22,830 nt of DNA. Origin: Pseudomonadota bacterium (GTDB taxonomy: Bacteria; Verrucomicrobiota; Verrucomicrobiia; Chthoniobacterales; UBA6821). Made by a program: the position numbers and the translations under genes. Position 1 is the stretch's first letter, and every line of letters begins with the position of its first letter. The stretch covers positions 1 to 22,830 of the forward strand of contig RFPR01000013.1 in the NCBI GenBank assembly GCA_009928265.1, given 5' to 3'. Shown one piece after another: positions 7,901-15,342 of the stretch. Under the pieces are notes generated by a model. That model was not told the origin of the DNA. It worked only from the letters and a program-made list of their open reading frames with translations, and searched no databases.

Positions 7901-10900
7901 CCTCGGTGACCTTCACCAATACTGGTAATTCTCTGCAACTCATTACCGGTGCCTTCCAGAACGCGAATCTTGCTTTCAGCGGAGCTAGTGGTGCATGGGA
8001 TACGAACACGGCGAACTGGACGGCCTACCCAAGCGGTGTAGCCGGTCAGACCTTCTACAGCGGAGACAGCGTCTGGTTCACCAACGCAGCCAATGTGGCG
8101 GTGTCAGGCTCTGGGGTGAGCGCGGCCAATATGACCATCGCCAACGGCAGCGGCACCGTCATTCTCGGTGTCGGGACGATCACGGCCAACACCTTCACCA
8201 ACAGTGGTGCCGGCAATGCGGTACTCTCTAATTCCCTCGTGCTCAACGGAAACGGCACGCTGGTTCAGAATGGATCGGGAACGCTTTCGCTGCTGGCAAG
8301 CAACAGCTACTCCGGTGGCTCGACCCTCAATTCCGGTGCCCTGGCGCTGAGCAATGCCTACGCCTTGGGCTCGGGTGCTGTGAGCGTGACGGGAAGTGGC
8401 ACGATCTCCTCGCTGACAAATCTTAGCCTGGGAAATAACTTTGTGATCAATAACGGGGCCAGCGCAACCTTTACCGAGGCCGCCGCGATCGCGCTCACTA
8501 ACGCAGGTAACTTCACCGGGACGGGAACGCTGGCACAAAGTGGTGGCACGCTGGTGCAATCGGGATCACTTGCTAGCGGATTGAATCTCAATATCGCCTC
8601 GGGAACGATGAACCTGGCCAACGGCAATCAGACCGTGAATGACGTGACCATTGGAAATAGCACGCTCTCGGGTAACGGGACACTCACGGCAAACTCCTTC
8701 ACGGCAACCAACACAGGCGCGGCAACCATCTCCAATGCGCTCGCTGGATCTGCATCATTCACCCAGAACGGGACGGGGACAACTACCTTCAGGGCAACCA
8801 ATACCTACACAGGCGGGCTTTTCGTTAATGCGGGTGCTGTTCAGACCGTCCACCTTACCTCTGCTGGTGGGTACCAACCCACCGGGTTCGGTGGTGGTAC
8901 TATCACCCTTGGTGCCACAAGCGGAACAAACAATGCTGCGATCTTGAACAGTGCCAACGGCGGCTCTATTACGAACACGATCTTCGTCCAGGGCGGCTCC
9001 TCCAATAATACCCTTGTTGTCGGTATGAACGGTGCCAGTAGCGGTTACTCGGGAAATATCATCCTGAGTAACAACCTGACGGTGTTTAATAACGCCACCC
9101 AAGATGGCAAGTCTTCGTCCTGGTCATCAACGTTTAGTGGTGCTGGAAACCTAACTATTGCCAATAGCAATGTTAAAACAAATACAGGACTAACGCTTTC
9201 AGGCCCAATCAATATGATTGGCTCAATCCTTCACACGGGAAGCAGCTCAAATGCCTATAATACGATTAGTGGCAACGTCGGATCCAATGTAACAAGCGTC
9301 ACCCAGAACAGTGCTACAACAGCCCTCATTCTCACCGGATCAAACAATTTCCAAAATCTTACGATCACAAGCGGTACGGTTCTGGATGCTGGTACCAATG
9401 CGCTTGCCGGTGTGGTTGTTGACAGCTCTCTCTTTAATTCGGGTCTCAAATTCCAGACCAACATCTCTACCTTTAACCTTGGCGGGTTGAGCGGTAGCGA
9501 CAGTGTTGCAATGACCAACTCGACTAATGGCTCAATCAATCTTGCCGTGGGTGGTGCTGGGTCAAACAATAACTTCTCGGGAAGCCTTTCGGGTTCGGGA
9601 ACCCTTATCAAATATGGTTCGGGAACCCAGACGTTAACGGGCAGTAATAGTTACTCGGGTGGCACGGTTGTGAACACTGGGCAACTTACTGCCAATAGTA
9701 CAAATGCTTTCGGGACAGGAAACCTGGCGGTGAGTGGCGGTGTGCTCGACCTCGGGAACAATACCTTCACCAACACGATTGTTGCATCGGGGGGTACGAT
9801 CCAGAATGGAACCCTTTCCAACAATACGAGCTTCGAACTCAGTGGAGGCACGATCTCTGCCAACCTTGCGGGAAATGCTGCCCTCACCAATAGCTCTGGT
9901 ACAACAACACTCTCGGGAAGCAATAGCTACACGGGTGGTACTGCAGTGAATGGCGGCACTGTTCTCTTCACCTCAAACAATTCCCTCGGTTCTGGCGGTG
10001 TCTCTCTGGCCAATGGAACAGGTCTGACTTACTCCGGCGCCTCAGCTACAACGCTTGCCAACAACATCTCGGTGACCAGTGGTACCGGCACCATCCAGAA
10101 TTCAACTGCAAATTTACTGACTCTGTCGGGTAATCTGATCAAGAATGGCACAATTCTTCAGTTGTACCGTGGCAGCTATAATGTGACTGGGGTCATCAGT
10201 GGCAGCAACCCCAATTCTGATCTCTACCTCAACAACGCTTCGGTAACCCTCAGTAATGCCGCTACGTTCAATGGAGGGACTAAGCTCTTCGGTGCATCAA
10301 CCCTCACGGCCGGTGTCTCCTCCGCGATTCCTTCCGGATCATTCCTCACAGTGGGCGGTACTGACGAGGAATCCACTGTTACCAACACCGTGAACTTGGC
10401 TGGCTACAGCCAGACCATTTCAGGCCTTGCTTCAGGAACTGGTGGAGTCAACCAGATCCTCAACTCCTCGGGTACCTACACAACGCTCTCCATTTCCGGG
10501 AGTGGAAGTGATGTCTTCGGAGGGAGCATCAGTGGAAATATGGGACTTAGAGTCCAAGGGGGTAAGGTGCTCAACCTTACGGGTGATAACGGTTACACGG
10601 GAACGACGACCATTGAAGGTGACGGCACTAAGCTGAACCTCGGCTCCACTGGTGCTCTCAGCGGCACATCCAACGTCGTGGTGTCCGCAGGATCAACTTT
10701 CCTCCTCGGTGCCAGCGACAGGGTCACTAACACTGCGAAGCTAACTTTGAACGGAGGTACACTCTCGATGGGTGGAAACGGATCAACCAGAGCCGGTTCG
10801 CAGACCTTCAATTCTCTTACTCTTACGGGTAACAGTGTCATTGACTTCTCCAGCCTGTCGGGAACTTCCTCGATTATCTTCGGTTCCATGGCAATGGGCA

Positions 10901-11196
10901 GCTACACACTAAAAATATACAACTATGATCTGTCATCGGGAACCCACCTCTACGATACTCTCAGCCGTACTGGAACCGACTCAGGTCTCAAACTGGGCAA
11001 CATCAGATTCTACAGTGGATTGAACGACGTAGGCTTCTTGGGAACTGGCAACTTACTTGCAGGCGAGATCGTCCCCGTGCCTGAGCCGAGCGTAATCGTT
11101 ACAGCGGCACTCATCCTTGGATGGTTCCTCTTTTCGCAGCGGAAGCTACTCGGTGGCTGGATACGTAATCGTGAGGAGACCTCCCTGATAGGATAA
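4918..11196 (+). CDS. Giant PATR (autotransporter-associated beta-strand repeat) surface protein with PEP-CTERM sorting signal
   Basis: A 2092-residue exported protein. I chose the ATG at 4918 because GAGGGG lies 7 bases upstream and a good signal peptide follows (basic TGTKR, hydrophobic core, cleavage near PKAKA). Almost the whole body is Gly/Ser/Thr/Asn-rich and built on about 12 copies of the PATR motif (PF12951/TIGR02601), for example KSGAGALSLTGANTYSGGTT and QNGTGTLVLSGNNTYSGGTL, expected to form a long right-handed beta-helix. The last 40 residues are VPEPS (2054-2058), a hydrophobic segment and an RK/R-rich tail, the tripartite PEP-CTERM signal cut by an exosortase. There is no C-terminal autotransporter barrel. 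A cell-surface or matrix role such as adhesion or glycan contact is inferred. The coding sequence shows stretches of differing base composition, suggesting repeat shuffling. Confidence 0.92.
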   Translation: MTGTKRTIGTMSMISRLALMTLVAVGMIPKAKAVTYYWTATGTNTWGTAFWSTTSTSGGTTGVNPGVNDTVVFNQSTINGSTVVNLSGNTSVAGMIFNNTGATTITNQTPTIGSSGITINAGAGAVTLTRATIGVSQTWLNNSSSLFTLSNAVGGTTAVRILTVDGSGNFSLIANITSGGSLVKTGTGTLSLGQMSANAGNYTLNNGTLNLTNVKSFGTTTSSLTIYGGSLDGNAVVQGTNAITINTDFAFIGSSGNLSITNGTVSLGTAAGTSRTITVNANTLTLGGVISNGTTANSLIKSGAGALSLTGANTYSGGTTINAGTLVAGNNAAFGTGDVTFVGNSTVTNSGSVSIANNYAINSGILATFGVTASTAITNTGVISGSGSLSKVGTGTLALSGNNTFQGGVTLSAGQLNLNSSTALGTGTLTIGGGTLDNTSGSAIINANNNSMVWNGSFGFAGSSDLNLGTGAVTNTVNNNTITVSGGNLTVGGVINGYGFTKAGGGTLTLGGANTFIANSGGEFITLSGGALKLANNLALSTAFSGNTTQLKMADGTTLDLNGTAVGATGGGVISDSGNKSHTITNSSAANASLAMQITTGANSTNAFTFGVGAGNITFTGKVSGTGPFNKTGTGTLVLGATGTTNASFYQIQAGAVELTTANFASVANATAGSNVVIASGATLHFNGQSVGATNRGLTIAGVGSDGKGVLQNSSATSATNSFTNLLTGNSTIGVGTGGALTFSGTVTDAGAGGGYSLTKVGSGSLILNASNSYAGGTLINSGTLAIGNSNALGTGTVTFASNSTLAGVSNTTFSNNIAINTEVAGTFSETGVTMTNSGVISGQGTLVQNGTGTLVLSGNNTYSGGTLVSNGTLSFASAGNLGTGTVTLSGTSGGQAVLNNTAVSGTTALSGLTFNGYGTLVLNSGAVLTATNIGLSGTGNLISYNGSFSQGTTNTVLVYSNAIGGSIDPTLLSITGSAVGGTVQLNTTSSGIRSSVTFTNTGNSLQLITGAFQNANLAFSGASGAWDTNTANWTAYPSGVAGQTFYSGDSVWFTNAANVAVSGSGVSAANMTIANGSGTVILGVGTITANTFTNSGAGNAVLSNSLVLNGNGTLVQNGSGTLSLLASNSYSGGSTLNSGALALSNAYALGSGAVSVTGSGTISSLTNLSLGNNFVINNGASATFTEAAAIALTNAGNFTGTGTLAQSGGTLVQSGSLASGLNLNIASGTMNLANGNQTVNDVTIGNSTLSGNGTLTANSFTATNTGAATISNALAGSASFTQNGTGTTTFRATNTYTGGLFVNAGAVQTVHLTSAGGYQPTGFGGGTITLGATSGTNNAAILNSANGGSITNTIFVQGGSSNNTLVVGMNGASSGYSGNIILSNNLTVFNNATQDGKSSSWSSTFSGAGNLTIANSNVKTNTGLTLSGPINMIGSILHTGSSSNAYNTISGNVGSNVTSVTQNSATTALILTGSNNFQNLTITSGTVLDAGTNALAGVVVDSSLFNSGLKFQTNISTFNLGGLSGSDSVAMTNSTNGSINLAVGGAGSNNNFSGSLSGSGTLIKYGSGTQTLTGSNSYSGGTVVNTGQLTANSTNAFGTGNLAVSGGVLDLGNNTFTNTIVASGGTIQNGTLSNNTSFELSGGTISANLAGNAALTNSSGTTTLSGSNSYTGGTAVNGGTVLFTSNNSLGSGGVSLANGTGLTYSGASATTLANNISVTSGTGTIQNSTANLLTLSGNLIKNGTILQLYRGSYNVTGVISGSNPNSDLYLNNASVTLSNAATFNGGTKLFGASTLTAGVSSAIPSGSFLTVGGTDEESTVTNTVNLAGYSQTISGLASGTGGVNQILNSSGTYTTLSISGSGSDVFGGSISGNMGLRVQGGKVLNLTGDNGYTGTTTIEGDGTKLNLGSTGALSGTSNVVVSAGSTFLLGASDRVTNTAKLTLNGGTLSMGGNGSTRAGSQTFNSLTLTGNSVIDFSSLSGTSSIIFGSMAMGSYTLKIYNYDLSSGTHLYDTLSRTGTDSGLKLGNIRFYSGLNDVGFLGTGNLLAGEIVPVPEPSVIVTAALILGWFLFSQRKLLGGWIRNREETSLIG

Positions 11197-11206
11197 GAGG
11201 TAACTC

Positions 11207-11225
11207 GGGGGAGGATCTCTTCCCC
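11207..11225 (+). terminator. Hairpin just after the giant PATR gene
   Basis: GGGGGAG (11207-11213) and CTTCCCC (11219-11225) form a 7-bp stem with one G-U pair and a GATCT loop, 10 bases after the stop codon. No T-run follows, so intrinsic termination is doubtful. It may act as a 3' end stabiliser. Confidence 0.35.
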
Positions 11226-11683
11226 TAGGGACTCTAGCAGGCCCCTGGAGGTTAACTCTGATCGTGAATATCTCTGAAGCTTGATCGTGTTGCGGGCATA
11301 AATGGGGAGACAGGTTTTACCTTTTAATCTATGTGATGACGGCACTTACTCAGACAGGGGGGCATTATCAGTTTCGTTGCCGGGGTGTCCTCCACCTCGT
11401 TGAAACGTTCTAACTTTTGAAACCCAGTCTCTTTTCCTATCCCGCATACCAATGCAAAATCGGGGTGATGATGCTCTAGGTTCGGCTGATAGAGCGGGAC
11501 GTCTGAACCACATCGCGCAGTTAATTCGCAAAGTCGACTCAAGGATCAAGGCGTAGCGTCAGGACTACAGATGTCTCCTCGAGGGTTGCCGTGCAGGCGG
11601 GGGCCAGGGATTTCGCGACCTCAAGGGCCGAGCGGTCCAAGACCCCAAATCAAAAACAGGGCTCTAAGTCACTAAACCCGGAA
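11226..11683. other. Intergenic stretch with no supported gene
   Basis: About 460 bases between the stop of the giant gene and the converging GH95-like gene. The only open frames are short (about 70 codons, minus strand 11324-11542) and rich in Cys and His, with no motif I recognise. I see no tRNA-like fold, insertion-sequence ends or clear promoter. It may contain decayed coding DNA. Confidence 0.4.
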
Positions 11684-14047
11684 TCAATATTGCGGATCAG
11701 GCTTGGGGGAGCCGTAGAAATTCAGCATTCCTTTCTGAGTGGCCACCGGCTCAATGTTCAGGTCTTTGCGGTCGATGGGATGAGCTGCGGAGGTCAGGAG
11801 GATTGTTTCCCCTTTGTGAAGATCGATAGTCACGACCCTTTGTCCATCGGTACTTTTTTCCTCGCTCGTCTTAAATGCACGATCGCCGGTGACCTTGATC
11901 GGAGCATCCAGATCAGTAACCACACGGCAGGGAGAACCAGCAAGGCTCTTGATCTTCACGAAGAGTGTTCTCCCACCCCGGCGTACGGCCGAGACCTCGA
12001 AGGCACCCTCGGCCAGCAACTTGTCGAATGAGACGTCCTTCCAGGAGGCGGGAACCGCAGGAAAAATGCGAAGGCAGGTGCCGAAGGGGTCCTGCGACCA
12101 ACTCTGAAGGAGCATCTCGTGAAGGGTCGAGGCACCGGAAAGAGGCGTTTCGATGACCGGGCCGGCCTCGGTGTAGAGCGTGTTGGCCCGGATCGGGAAC
12201 TCCAGCTTCGTCCTCCCGTTGCGGAACTCAAGGAAGGTATTCAGGTAGTTTGCGGCATCATCGCCTCTTCCCATCCAGGCAGACATTGCCCCCGCACCCG
12301 TGTAGGAGAATCCACGGAACCCGCTCTGATTGGCCGTCCAGTTGCCGAATGACTTTTCAATAAGCGGCCTGTCGGAAGGCAATGTCGGGTCGACCAGATG
12401 CAGGGGATAGATCATGAAGAGATGCGAATAGTGACGGTGCGACTCTAGGAAGGGAACCCCGTCGGCGATCATGTAGCCTGTGAAGGGATCGACCGGGAAG
12501 GGAGTGAGTTCGGTAAGAGTCTTTTTCCAGACAGCAGCCTGCGGATCGTTTAATCCGAGTCTTTCGTCAGTCGCCAGGAGTGTCTGAAGCCCCCAGCGCA
12601 ACAGGGAGAGATCATAGTTCGTGTCAGGCCCGCTCTGCTTGTACTCCGGGGAGATCGACACCGGGAGGTGAAGCTTTCCATCGGGGCCGGGGGTGAGGAG
12701 ATGAAGGTAGAGCCCCACCGCCCTGCTAAGCAGGGGATAAAGGCGCTCCTTGAGCATCTTCTCATCTCCGCAGTAGCGGTATTGGAGCCAGTAGTTGTGA
12801 AGGGCCCAGAGAAGGTTCCCGAGTTCCTTGTGCTCCTTCGGATCAACCTTTCCTACGCAGTCGTAGGAGCTTGTTCTGGCGATCGCGGCCGAGTCGTTGC
12901 TCCACTCCAGGGGCACATTGGCGATCAGATTCGTCATCCCCGTATCGATCATCCGGGTCATCGACTCTCCAAGGGCGAGGCGGTTGGCAGCATAGACCGG
13001 CCAGTAGGTGAGTTGTAGGTTGAGATTCCACCAGATTTTCGGCCAGGGAGTCGCTCGGAACCAAGGGCCCATCAGATCCAGGGCGGGACGGTCTGTCCTC
13101 GTCGCGGAGGCTAACTTGTACATCTGGATCCAGTAGAAACTCTCCATCCGGGTGTCGGGAATGGAGAGGAAGCTCTGCGGGTAATAGGCGTGCCACCAGT
13201 CGCGGTGCGATTGGACAAGTGCCTGCTCGTTTTCAGCCAAGGCACTGCGCACATCCTTTACCGCCTTGTCGGGATTGGGAATGCCTGACGCCGTGAAATC
13301 AACCGTGAATGCGAATTCCCGTTTGCCCGGGGTAACGGTCTTTTCTCCCCAGGCCACTGTATACCCTCCTCCCACCTTGAATGGCTGAAGGCACCAGGAG
13401 ATCCCGTTGCTCTCCCCATAGGAGGGCTCCGGGTTGAGATCTTCCTTGGGGATCGGAATCTTCTTGAAATCATCCCGCGCCGAGCGTGCCGCAAGGTGCC
13501 TGAAGGAAAGTTTGGCGGGAGGCGTGTCCGGCTTCTCCTCAAGGTCGATGATCGTGACCGGTCTGTCGGTATGGGTGAAGGAACGCCACTCCAGCAAGGG
13601 TGCATGGGTTCCTTTCGGGAAAAGGGATCCCCTGGCCTCCGCATTCCAGAGATCCATCCTCATCGTCCCTCCTGAGGTGGGTGAGGGGGTCTCCAGGACG
13701 AAACGACCGATCGGGATCCGCCCACCGCGATCGACGACATCAGTGCGGCCGACATCCCATTGGAGCGCATTGGTGCCGTCGCTGTAGATCATGGCCCCCA
13801 CAAGACCGTTGCCGAGAAAGGCCCCTCCCTCCCACTCCTTGGGCAATGTTTCCCAGACCAGATCGTGTCGCTTTAGAAACTCCTGCCAGCCAACCGACGA
13901 TACCTTGAAAACAGCCTGTTCTTTGGGTTTTCCCGCCGGTTTTGCGTCGGCTGACCAAGATGGCTGGCCCGAGACCATCAGAAGCGAAAGCAGGGCCGCG
14001 GTGATCAAGGAGGTCTTCGGATGAGTGGGAAGAAAAAGATAGTTCAT
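11684..14047 (-). CDS. GH95-like glycoside hydrolase (alpha-L-fucosidase/alpha-L-galactosidase family)
   Basis: A 787-residue exported enzyme. The signal peptide runs from the ATG at 14047 to about SGQPSWSADA; an ATG at 14077 would lengthen it by ten residues. GNGLVGAM (79-86) and LQWDVGRTDVVD mark the N-terminal beta-sandwich domain. The (alpha/alpha)6 barrel follows, with WWNLNLQLTYWP, whose Asn341 and Asn343 match the Asn pair that activates water in GH95. Next come ISPEY with Glu468, the likely acid, and HRHYSHLFMIYP (537-548). A small beta domain ends the protein. The length fits GH95. Members release alpha-1,2-L-fucose or L-galactose, but divergence from the best-known enzymes leaves the substrate open. 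The gene stands alone and is divergent from the SGNH esterase gene across about 190 bases. Other clan GH-L/M families are less likely. Confidence 0.78.
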   Translation of the reverse strand: MNYLFLPTHPKTSLITAALLSLLMVSGQPSWSADAKPAGKPKEQAVFKVSSVGWQEFLKRHDLVWETLPKEWEGGAFLGNGLVGAMIYSDGTNALQWDVGRTDVVDRGGRIPIGRFVLETPSPTSGGTMRMDLWNAEARGSLFPKGTHAPLLEWRSFTHTDRPVTIIDLEEKPDTPPAKLSFRHLAARSARDDFKKIPIPKEDLNPEPSYGESNGISWCLQPFKVGGGYTVAWGEKTVTPGKREFAFTVDFTASGIPNPDKAVKDVRSALAENEQALVQSHRDWWHAYYPQSFLSIPDTRMESFYWIQMYKLASATRTDRPALDLMGPWFRATPWPKIWWNLNLQLTYWPVYAANRLALGESMTRMIDTGMTNLIANVPLEWSNDSAAIARTSSYDCVGKVDPKEHKELGNLLWALHNYWLQYRYCGDEKMLKERLYPLLSRAVGLYLHLLTPGPDGKLHLPVSISPEYKQSGPDTNYDLSLLRWGLQTLLATDERLGLNDPQAAVWKKTLTELTPFPVDPFTGYMIADGVPFLESHRHYSHLFMIYPLHLVDPTLPSDRPLIEKSFGNWTANQSGFRGFSYTGAGAMSAWMGRGDDAANYLNTFLEFRNGRTKLEFPIRANTLYTEAGPVIETPLSGASTLHEMLLQSWSQDPFGTCLRIFPAVPASWKDVSFDKLLAEGAFEVSAVRRGGRTLFVKIKSLAGSPCRVVTDLDAPIKVTGDRAFKTSEEKSTDGQRVVTIDLHKGETILLTSAAHPIDRKDLNIEPVATQKGMLNFYGSPKPDPQY

Positions 14048-14241
14048 CGGGGGTTCGCAGGGTTGGGGGAGGCTCATTGATCAGGAAGTTTTCCGAGAAG
14101 GTAAAGCCCGAATTCGCAGTGCGGTGAACGGCCATCATGTCGCTCCCAAGAAGCCCTCTAAGGAGGCCATGACATCGTCTCCCGGATTCACGCCTCCAAC
14201 AGGCTAGACAATACTCCGGCCGTCATTTCATGCTGCCATTC

Positions 14242-15177
14242 ATGAAACACCCCCCCATTGTTCTGTTCCTGGCACTCATCACCGCTTCGGTCTTTGCCCA
14301 GCAGGGTTCCCCGTCCCCCGTCGCGGCATCTGCCGTGTCTTCAACCAATGCCAATGCCAGTGTTTCCTCGGGTAAGGAAAAGTCCACCGATCCGAACAGT
14401 CAGAACCTTGAACCCGACAGGAAAGACGCCCGGGCTTCAAAGCCGCTGAATCCGGGGCTTGTCCAGGTGCCTGACGTTCCCGGACTTCCCCGCGTTCTGA
14501 TTATCGGCGACTCCATCTCCATGGGGTATACCCCGTTTGTTCGCACCAAGCTGGAGGGCAAGGCCAACATCCATCATCCCCCACAGAATTGCGGTAATAC
14601 CCAGCGACCCCTCGACAAGGCTGATCGGCGCACGCAAACCGGCCCTAGCAATCTTGAAAAATGGCTCGGTGCCGATCATTGGGATGTCATTCTGTTCAAT
14701 TTCGGCCTCCATGATCTCAAGTACACCGATGGTAATGGGAAATACATCGGTCCCAGCGAGGGGGGTATCCGCGATACCCCTCCCGACCTCTACGGCAAAA
14801 AACTCCAGGAGATTGCCACGCAATTGAAGAAAACCGATGCCAAGGTTGTCTTTGTGACGACCACTCCCGTGCCGCCGGGTTGTCAGGGTCGTGTCGCCGG
14901 AGATGAGAAGGTCTACAACGAGGTGGCTCTGGGCGTCGTGAAGCAACTCGATATCCCGGTTGCCGACCTGTGCGGGTTTGTCACCGAAAAGCAGAAGGCT
15001 CTCCCTCCACGCCCCGCCAGTGAGGCTCCCAAGCCGGGTGACCGCCGCGTCGGTCCCCGCCCGGGAGAGATGCAACTTCCCTTCAATGTCCACTTCACGC
15101 CCGAGGGATGTGATCAGCAGGCCGATTTCATCGTAACGACCATTCAGAAATACCTTCCTTCGGCACCGGCCAAGTAA
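14242..15177 (+). CDS. Exported SGNH/GDSL-family hydrolase (likely carbohydrate esterase)
   Basis: The frame starts at 14230, but the ATG at 14242 gives the cleaner signal peptide (MKHPPIVLFLALITASVFAQ). After it comes a linker of about 50 residues rich in Ser, Ala and Asn. The SGNH fold begins at PRVLIIGDSISMGY, where GDSIS holds the nucleophile serine. Block III is NFGLHDLKY instead of the usual GxND. The C-terminal block is PFNVHFTPEGCDQQADF, with the catalytic His in NVH; the usual Asp two or three residues before it is not seen. I recall the NVHFTPEG form in other verrucomicrobial and planctomycete members, so it may not mean loss of activity. It lies 140 bases ahead of the sialate esterase gene on the same strand. 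Deacylation of glycans is inferred. Confidence 0.82.
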   Translation: MKHPPIVLFLALITASVFAQQGSPSPVAASAVSSTNANASVSSGKEKSTDPNSQNLEPDRKDARASKPLNPGLVQVPDVPGLPRVLIIGDSISMGYTPFVRTKLEGKANIHHPPQNCGNTQRPLDKADRRTQTGPSNLEKWLGADHWDVILFNFGLHDLKYTDGNGKYIGPSEGGIRDTPPDLYGKKLQEIATQLKKTDAKVVFVTTTPVPPGCQGRVAGDEKVYNEVALGVVKQLDIPVADLCGFVTEKQKALPPRPASEAPKPGDRRVGPRPGEMQLPFNVHFTPEGCDQQADFIVTTIQKYLPSAPAK

Positions 15178-15316
15178 GAATCCAGGCGTATCGCGATCAG
15201 TGCGGTAGGCCATAGGACTGGTGTGCGTCTGCTGCCGGTATCAATGCAGATTTGAAATCCTCCGCATGAACTCCCCTGACGGCTCCCCACGCTCTCCTAG
15301 AACCCTTCGTACTCTG

Positions 15317-15342
15317 TCCATGAAATCCATGAAATCCATGAG
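15317..15342 (+). repeat. Tandem 9-bp repeat giving three in-frame ATG codons
   Basis: TCCATGAAA occurs at 15317-15325 and 15326-15334, then a partial copy TCCATGAG at 15335-15342. It places in-frame start codons at 15320, 15329 and 15338 and encodes MKSMKSM just before the hydrophobic core of the esterase signal peptide. Confidence 0.85.

Noticed and set aside
5460..10660. Repeated DNA units in the giant gene considered as a CRISPR array or satellite
   Set aside because: The units are degenerate, of variable length and keep the reading frame, as expected of protein repeats (PATR). There are no uniform repeats with unique spacers.
5595..10889. Many 70-150 residue minus-strand frames inside the giant PATR gene
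   Set aside because: They are Pro/Val/Leu-rich shadows of a Gly/Thr/Asn-rich repeat protein and occur throughout in the same phase.
11324..11542. 72-residue Cys/His-containing minus-strand frame in the gap after the giant gene
   Set aside because: No known zinc-binding spacing, no start signal and no supporting context; too weak to call a gene.
14437..15213. 258-residue minus-strand frame antisense to the SGNH esterase gene
   Set aside because: The plus strand encodes all SGNH blocks with a signal peptide. The antisense product matches nothing I know.
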